Below are positions 23,601-32,600 of a DNA stretch of 64,000 nucleotides, one piece after another. The translations under genes and the position numbers were made by a program. The stretch's first letter is position 1; the number at the start of each line of letters is the position of its first letter. The stretch comes from Branchiostoma floridae. Lineage: Eukaryota > Chordata > Leptocardii > Amphioxiformes > Branchiostomatidae. The stretch is taken from assembly GCF_000003815.2 (NCBI RefSeq), contig NC_049989.1, positions 278,402 to 342,401 of the forward strand. Direction: 5' to 3'. The notes under the pieces were generated by a model. It was given only the letters and a program-made list of their open reading frames with translations, searched no databases and was not told where the DNA came from.

Positions 23601-26600
23601 CTACCCTTTTCATAGGGTTTGACTGGGGTGGTTTCTTAGATGCCCTAAGATTGAGGCAGGTAATACAGGATACCATTCGATGGTCTGATCCTACAGTGGA
23701 GAATTACGAGAAGGCTCGACAATCCCTGGTACTGTTCCTCCATTTTCTACGAGTCATAATGTAGTCGATTTGTGAGCGGTGCCCCGCAGGATGTTGATGT
23801 GTCCATAGTTTGTTCAGAGGCTTAAGCTTCATGAATTTGGTATTGCATATTATCAAGCCAAATTCCTGGGCAAAGTCAAGCAATTTGCGTCCATTTCTGT
23901 TTGTTGTTCTGTTATATGTGAAAACTGGATCTTTGTGTCCTATTTGGCCATTAAAATCTCCTGCAATAACAAGAAAGTTGTGTGCAGGTACATTTTCGGT
24001 GGTTCTTTTGAGGTCGTTGTAAAAGTCATCCACATTACTTTCTTCACTGCAGTTTGTAGGGCTGTACGCCGCGATGACAGTTATCCTGGGATTTCCCTCG
24101 AATTCTGCAGTCAATATCCGTTCACTGACCCTCCTTACCTTGAGCAAGTTGTGACGCTCTCGGAGAGAGTAAAACTCCAACTCCTCCAATGGTGGATCGT
24201 TGGGAGTTCTTTGCTCCCGAGGCTGTTGCGAGGAGATAGTTGTCAATACATGTGTGCTTGATCTCATTTCGTGGATGAAAATTTCTATGCTCTTGTATGC
24301 AAATAACATCGATAGTATACTTGGCAGAGTAGTTGACAAGTTCCTGTTGTCTACTTGCTTTTGCAATGGTTCTAACATTAAAAGTACTGAAGACTGTGGG
24401 AACCTTGCATTTCAGAAGTTTAAGTTTTACCTTCACATCTTGGGCTTGTGATCCTCCCGTTGTGGGGTTGGTAGTATTTGGGTGTGACTGTCAGGGATAA
24501 TTCAGCTGGATATGGAGTTCGATTTACTGGTGAAAGGGCTCTTGAGTGATCAGCACTTTGCGCTGGTCCTTTCGATAGCTGGTTACAGGCGCGGCTCGCT
24601 AGACCTGCGTCCGGGTTTTCTTCAGGAGTAGCCTTCTCCTCGTTGCGGTATCTTGGCTAAAGCTGCATGCTAGGTCCCGACCACCCACGCTAAGAAAGCC
24701 ACGTACGTCGTCTTCTTCACTATGACGAATTTTACTTGAGGTCACGTTGAGTAATTCGTCAACAAAAGAAAAATGAAAAACAAAAGACAAATGAAATCCC
24801 TTAAGCGCACTGTCATTTTAGTTTGTCGCAGCACGGTCGCAACGAGGTTGCAACACGGTCGCAACGAGGTCGTACTTTGTGGAAGAGATCGCTAGACCAA
24901 AGTGTAAACACCGATGTAGCAGGACAGTACCGGTGCTGGCCATGTTCTAAGATGGATGATGGATGAACAGTGGATATTAACTTCAACATTGCTACCAACT
25001 TCAAACCCCACTCCACCCTCAGACAGAAGTTGGTCCATCCAAAGGACCGTGTACAGAAAGGCACCAAGTCTGACGCCATCTACAGACTTAAGTGTGAAGG
25101 TCCACAGTGCAACGACACCTACATTGGAGAAACCAGTCAACCACTGAAGGCAAGGTACAAACAACACTGCAGGGCTACAGCAAGTGGATACTCCTCTGCC
25201 ATCTACCACCACACTCAGCTACACCAAGGACATTCCTTCAGACTGGATACTACAGACATTCTTGACCGTGAACCACGGTGGTACGAACGGGGTGTTAAGG
25301 AGGCCATCTATGAGCGGATCTACAACCCCATCTTAAACCAGAAGGGAGGACTGCGCGTAGAACTTTCCAGTACATGGGACCCCGCCTTGCACCACAAAGG
25401 ACAATAGTTTTTTCCTATGGTGTTGTCTGACCATAGGAACTATGCTAACATGATTGACATTTGTGTAACCTTTTGCATATGACCCTAACGATTAAGTGGT
25501 TAAACCAGTTTTTCTAGTTAGCTGTACTGGTATTGAATTGTTCTGACTAGTTCATTCTGCTTTTGCTGAAGAAGAGTGATGGATGTCACTCGAAACGTCC
25601 GGAAATAAATATCCGTTTTTATCTAGTTGTTAGAGATTGAATTGTATTTGAATATTGCTTACCTGGATGTCTAACCTTCATAAACGTAGTGGATATTAAC
25701 GACTCTTGACAATCGAATTAAACCATATCTGCAAGTCTTTGGGTGAAATGAAAATGAAACATTTGAAGAAAAGACTGGCAGACAGGCAAAACGTTATACG
25801 CTTTTCTTGGCTTCTTTTACTGGTCAGGAGGAGGACCATAGTTAGGCTAACGTCACATTTCGAAACAAAGCTTTGCAGGGCTGTTAATTTTTGGAAACGA
25901 AAACTAGAAATGTGTACGTAAAGATATACACAAGTAATGCCCACGACTATTCTCTTTGCGTCTTAATTGTGTAGTTTGGTGTTTATTATATCATATGTTC
26001 CCGAAAGCTGCCCGTCCGTTACAGACACGTGGTAACTAACATACATACTTGATGAAGGCACAGTCGGCCAACATGATACCGTCAGCGAACATGTGGTTGT
26101 ACTCCCAGCGACGGTCCTCTATTCCGATCCAGAAGTCTTCATCTGGCGCCTCCCTGAGTAGGACATGTTTAGTTGCCATATTGAGGGTGCTACATACATG
26201 ATTGACTCATTCTTCTATACAGAGACGAACCTTCTTCCTAAAACTCAATGTCGTGCCAGATAACTTATTCAAATATGATGATGAGGTACTTAAATATTGT
26301 AATGAACTCAGTGTAAGCTCATAAGCTTGCAAATATGCAGTAGTATATACTGGGGTGGATTCATTTCTCAGCTAGCCTTCTATCGCACCGCAGTCATCCC
26401 TCAGTAAGACATCTGGAGCCGCATAGTCTGCAGGCCGAGTAAGGGTTCAGAAAATGAACCTACGGGCCAGATATCTTACTGGGGGTGGCTGCGGTGCGAT
26501 AGATGTCGGTTAGCTGAGGGATGAGTCCACTCTACTAAAATAATCGTAAATACTTATTACTTTGTTTCTGAAAAGAAAAAAAAATTGACAAAATGCATGT

Positions 26601-29600
26601 AGTGGCATATTATTCAGCATACATTGGTATACATTTCTTTCAATCTTTTGATCTACTGGTTTAAATATTTTAAAACGTTGTTTGCAAGCCTCCAACTACT
26701 TTCCCGTTTCCTGGAATTTGCAATATAAAAGCTCACCTTATCATGAGTCCTATGAGAAAGAAGTCGGTCTGCAAGTGTTTGGGCATGGCGAGGGTCCCCC
26801 CGTCCTGTGCGCATGCGCTCTCTGCCTGTATGTAATTCAACACGGCCTGCTTCGCCCCGTAGCACGTGTCCTTCAACTTGTGGTACCCTGTCGGACAGTC
26901 CGGAACTGCAGCACAGAAAATTCACAAAGACTTTTTGTTCGATTCCTTAAGCATTAAGTATGTTATGTCGGTACTGCTTCTTGTTTTTGCTTTCCATTTA
27001 CCCAAAGGAAACAGTAAGGCCTACGTCACATTTCCAAACCGGGGCCCGGCCGGGCAGCTTTTGGAAACGAAAGTATGAAAAAGACACTAAACTACACACG
27101 ACGTAAAAAGAATAGTCGTGGGCATAATTTGTGTACATTTTTACGCATACACTTCCATATTTTGGGGTTCTAGAAACAGCATGACTTGGCCCCTGTTTGT
27201 AAATGTGACGTTAGCCTAAATGAGCCTTATATATGAATCTTATGTTTTCAGAGTGAAATGCATACGATTGGTACACCACTACGTCTTCTTTATAACTCAT
27301 TGATGGGGATTCTAGATTACAGGACAATGTCTAAAGCCAAAAGTTGAAAAATCGAATTTTTCACGGAAAAAAGACACGTTAAGTGCAAAATTGAACATTA
27401 GTAACGCTAGTTCACCTTTATCCGCAGGGTAACCTATATTCGTTGTGTTTACCCACATGGCATCAATGGATATCAAGTCGACGGACGGTGGTTTCAAGTC
27501 GCAATATTTTCAAACTATCATAGTTTGAAACTATCGTCCGTCGACTTGATATCCCGAAATAGCCGTTTTTGTAGGCAACGGATATAGGCTACCCTACGGA
27601 TAAAGATGAACTAGCGTTACTAATGGTCAATGTTGCAGAGAGGAATTAACACATTTTTTAATTATCATGTATTTTCTTGTCTACCTATGAGTAGGCTGTA
27701 GTCGATACATCTCGGACAGTCACAGTGGAGTTCGGAACTGCCACACTGTCCATCAGCAGAACAACATGGCGTCCGTCCTGTAGCGTCACACTCTCCCGGA
27801 ACCCCGACTTCAACGGGGAAGTCTGGCCCGCAGCGTCCGTCTGGTCGGATTCGGGTAGGATCTGTCAGAGAATAAGACCATTTGTGCAGCAGTATCAATA
27901 AAACTCGCTAGGAGCGCCCATAACATACCTCCGTCCTCATAAGAACTACCTAGATATCAAATAACATCACAATCCGTCTAAAGGTTCTTAACCCTCAAAC
28001 ACCCTCAAACAATCTTGGATTTTGACTAATGATGTCATAAAAGTAGCATAAATTATAAATTTGAAATCATGAAAATAGAGTTTTATTGTTGTAAGAAAAC
28101 AAGCATGTTTAACCAAGAAAACCTTGTTTAAATCGAAACAATACCTTCATTTTTGACGGAGGTAACAAAAACAAGAGATAAAAATCGAACACCAGGGTTT
28201 ATTTGTTGTTTCAGATAGAGACAGTTGATATCTGAAGAAGGCAATGGAGAATCTGAAGTAGGGTTGATGAAATAGCTTAAGCGGGAAAACCGTTTATTTA
28301 TATGCTTTCCTAGTATTTTTCTGTCCACTGAGTCCGAATAACCCCGTGTCACACCAGTACGTACGGTCAATCACATATTTATTCACTTAGAGCTGAACCC
28401 AAAATTGCAAATGAAGAAACGAAACAAAACACAATAAAATCCTTACCACTTGTAAAGACAGTTCTTTCTCCTAAGGTTTGGAAACAAAAGACAAAGTTAG
28501 ATCTGAATAATAACAGATCATGAAATTAAAAAAAAACATCTTTTCTTCAAACAGTATACATGTAATGTTCCAAAAGAGTCAATATTTTTTTCTGCATTAC
28601 TTGAACGAAAACTATGAGAGCAAGTATGTATAAATATCTAAATGGCTGAACAACGGGACACATCGTCTTTAAATAATGAAAACGGCCACGTGCACGCCTA
28701 CCAGGCATAGCATAACGCTAAAGCAAGTAACGTTTATGGATGACATCCACGCACAGCCTATACCAGAACGACTATCACATTAAAATATAACGATAATCTT
28801 TATTGCAAATTCATGACCGAGGGCCAATTGCATACAAAATAAAGCAGTAGTGGTATACATAATCATACTTAACAAAGGAGGAGAATGATACTCATAGATA
28901 AATTAAAAGGGAATAACGACTATCCTAAATCTATTTCTACTTAAGCTATTTGATTGGTTTTACTTCTTTTCCGTATGGAATAGGAGATGAATTGTCCAAC
29001 ATTTTCATATATAAAGGGGTTGGACGACTTAAGCAAGAAGAAAATATTAAAATAATAAAAAAATATTTTAACCGCCTGGACATCTCTGATCTTTGCTGTT
29101 TCAGCTCACTTCAGCAAGTCGTTGAAGCCCCAACTCGTGGCGAAGCTGTTCTGGACCTGATACTGACTAATGTGAGTAGCTTCTACGAATCTCCCGTCAC
29201 AGCTCCTCCCATTGGTCGTAGTGACCACGTCTGTGTCATCATGCCAGGGAAACGCAGACAGACATCTAACACTGTACACAAGAAGGCAGTACGTCCGATG
29301 CGTGACTCGGATTCCAGGGCGTTTGGATCTTGGATCACCACTCACTCGTGGGATGAGGTTCTGCTAGCCACCTCTGCCGAGTCCAAGTGCGATGCCTTCG
29401 ACTACAGTACTTTGAAGTGTGCGGTGGATAAGTACTTCCCGACTAAAGTGGTGCGCCTCCACTGCAGAGACAAACCATGGGTCACTCCCTGTATCAAAGC
29501 CCTAATCGAGAAACGCCAGAAGGCTTTCCACAAGGGTAACACACAGAGGTAACACAAGTGCCTGGAAACGGTATCGGAACAGGGTTATACGGGAAACTGT

Positions 29601-32600
29601 TAAACGAAACCACTACCGGGACAAGGTTGAACACCTCAAGGCTGCAGATCCCAAGGAATGGTACCGCAACATTAAAGACATGACCGGCATACGTCGTGAC
29701 CAAGGCAACCAAATCCTGGGCGTTGACAACACTAATCCCAAAGAAGCGGCTAATGCCATAAACACGTACTTGGCAGCAGTCTCCCAGCAATTCCCACCGC
29801 TGTCGCTAGACGAACTGCCGTCCTTCCTGCCTGCGTGTAACCCTCCCCCGGTGGTCACAGTGTGGGATATGTACCACCAACTCCGGAAAGTGAAGGTAGG
29901 AAAGGCTGCCGGCGTTGATAACATCTCTCCCAGACTAGTGCGGGAATTTGCGTTTGAGTTGAGCTCGCCTATGACTGACATCTTCAACACCTCTCTTGCT
30001 GAAGGATCGGTGCCCTCCATATGGAAGAAAGCCAACGTTGTTCCCGTTCCGAAAGAGAACCCACCACGCCTTGACAAATTACGGTGGATCTCATTAACTT
30101 CCATCTTTGCTAAGATATGTGAAGGGTTTGTGACCAGATGGTGTTTACAGGACATTCTACCTAACATTGACAACCGGCAGTTCGGCTCACTTAGGGGAAG
30201 GTCCACGACACATTGCCTTACTAGCCTTGTTCACAGCCTTGCCGTGCTACTGACAAACCCAAACATGTTAGTACGTTGGTACTTACGGGCTTCACTCGTG
30301 CTTTTGACCGAGTACATCACCTAACGGCAATGAACAAACTCCTTGAACTTGGTGTCCGCCGGTCCATCCTCCCTTGGGTCTGCAACTTCCTCTCGCACCG
30401 GCAGCAACGTGTCACATACAAAGGTACACATTCAGAGTGGGAAACGCTCACCTAGTACCTCAGGGCACAAAGCTTGGTCCCCTGGTCTTCCTCGCCCTCA
30501 TAAATGATGCAGCCCCCCAAGATGACACTTCAGCAGAGGCCTGGAAATATGTTGACGATATGTCTCTTGCAGAGGCCAGACTAGCGTCACACCCGTCGAA
30601 AGTACAAACCGACCTAGACAACCTAGTAAGCTGGACTGACAAAAACTATATGCAGCTCAACCCAACTAAATGCATGGTGTTGTTCATATGCTTCTTGCGA
30701 AAAACACCCGAAATTCCCAGACTGTTTGCTGGTGCATCTGAACTTGAAGTTGTGCACAAGGCCAAGGTCCTTGGTGTAATATTACAAGCAAACTTGAAGT
30801 GGACTGCACATGTGGTAATGATTGTGGGCAAAGCTAACCGCCGTCTATACATGATTAGGTGTTTGAAGAAACACGGTCTGAGCACTAGCGACTTACCACC
30901 GACTGCGAATTGAATCAGGAAGGCACAACCGCACTCCTCTAGAACAAAGAGTCTGCCAATTTTGTACCTCAAACATGGTAGAAGATGAAGTGCACTTCAC
31001 TGTTGATTGCGATATGTATGCGAATGATAGAAATACTCTTGACTTGACTAAATACTTAAATACTCTATTTAGCTATATAGAAAGTAGATTCCCTCATTTT
31101 AGACACATGAGTAGCACTGACAAGTTTATATTTCTCATGCGTTTTGACAAACCGACAATAGCGAAACCCATACAGTCCTACATTTTCACTATTACCAAGA
31201 AGCGAGAAGAAGCCGAACTTTTGTGTTAGACTAGATTTGTGACACTTTTATGTATGTATATATCCTGACTTGTTGTGACCTGTACTTAGCCCGGTTGGGC
31301 AAAATTGTACAATAAAGGTCTTCATTCATTCATTCATACATAGGGTTTGTCCGCCCCACCCTGGAATACGCCTGCCAGGTCTGGCACCCTGGGCTTACAG
31401 TAGAACTGTCATGTATGATTGAGCGTGTCCAAGCCAGGGCCTGTAAGATCATTCTTGGTCGTTCTTTCAGTTCCTACAGTTCAGCGCTACTGATTTGTAA
31501 ATTAGAACCTCTGCATGTAAGGCGTAAAGCTCTCTGCCTGAAGTATGCCAGATCTATTGTTCACTCTGAGGTTTTCAACTGCTGGCTACCACCACGCCGC
31601 TCTGAGGTACATGGCAGGGACCTCAGAAATGCTGACAACTTCAGCCAGTTTAAGTGCCGAACATCGCGTTTCAGGAATACCACGCTGCCTTATTGTATCG
31701 ATCTGTTAAACTCACACTAGTCTTTGAAGTGTCACATCTTAATCATTCAGAATGAGATCGATTTTATAATTGACATAGATATATATTTACTTGATGGTGT
31801 GTAGACCCACAATTTTAAATTGTAAAGTTTAGTGAAAATTGTGATAAGTATATTTAGATTAAGGCACTTAGGCAGGACATTCCATTGTGTTTAGTCCTAA
31901 GCGCCAGCCTCTCCTGTACAATGTACGAGGCAATTTAGTCCTCGGACTATAATCTTGTACATGGCATTGTGTGTTTAAATGAATAAACCAGTTCTCTCTC
32001 TCTCTCATATACATTGTACCACAGGCTTTCTACTACTCAAATATAACGAGGAGAATTTGCCCCCCTCCCAGCTTCCCATTTCAAGATAGCACAGAAGGTC
32101 GAATCTTCTTTAAAAAATAGTTAGAAATAGCTTACCGGAACATTCATCTTGGTCTCCAGCTCCTGTGTAGAAAATAACATTCAGTTATCTCTTTTTCACA
32201 AACAACATAGTGATTTTACTCTTCTGTCATTAAGAAAATAGATAAAAACAATTTGACATTTTTTTAACAAACAACATAAGAATTTAAACTCTTCTTTCAC
32301 TACGCTTCGTTACGGAGAACATGAATTTACAAATCTAGAAATCTGTAACTAAATTATCAACAGAACGACAAGGGAAGACGAGTCAGTTCACAGGCTGTTT
32401 TTTTTGCACATTCGGGCGTGACTCCTACTTGGTTACTTGGGTCACCTTGCGGCTTACTTACACCCGGGGTATTTTGGGGCACGGCCGGGCACCGGGATGA
32501 ATTTAAGTAAATAAAAATGCCGGAGGAAGGGGGAAGCCTACATGACTTGTACTCCTCCTCCGCGTAAATTAACTAATACTACTCTAATACAAAATGCAAT

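Larger units (their letters stand above)
24982..25687 (+). mobile_element. 5'-truncated Penelope-like element with 13-bp target duplication
   Basis: AGTGGATATTAAC at 24969-24981 is repeated at 25688-25700, giving exact ends. Inside are the C-terminal GIY-YIG coding region (to the stop at 25407) and a 280-bp 3' region with a hairpin motif (25566-25595). RT is missing, as expected of a 5' truncation. It sits in an intron of the CTLD gene. Confidence 0.75.

Noticed and set aside
24970-24981. Met at 24970 as the native start of the GIY-YIG protein
   Set aside because: It lies in the 13-bp target duplication, outside the element.
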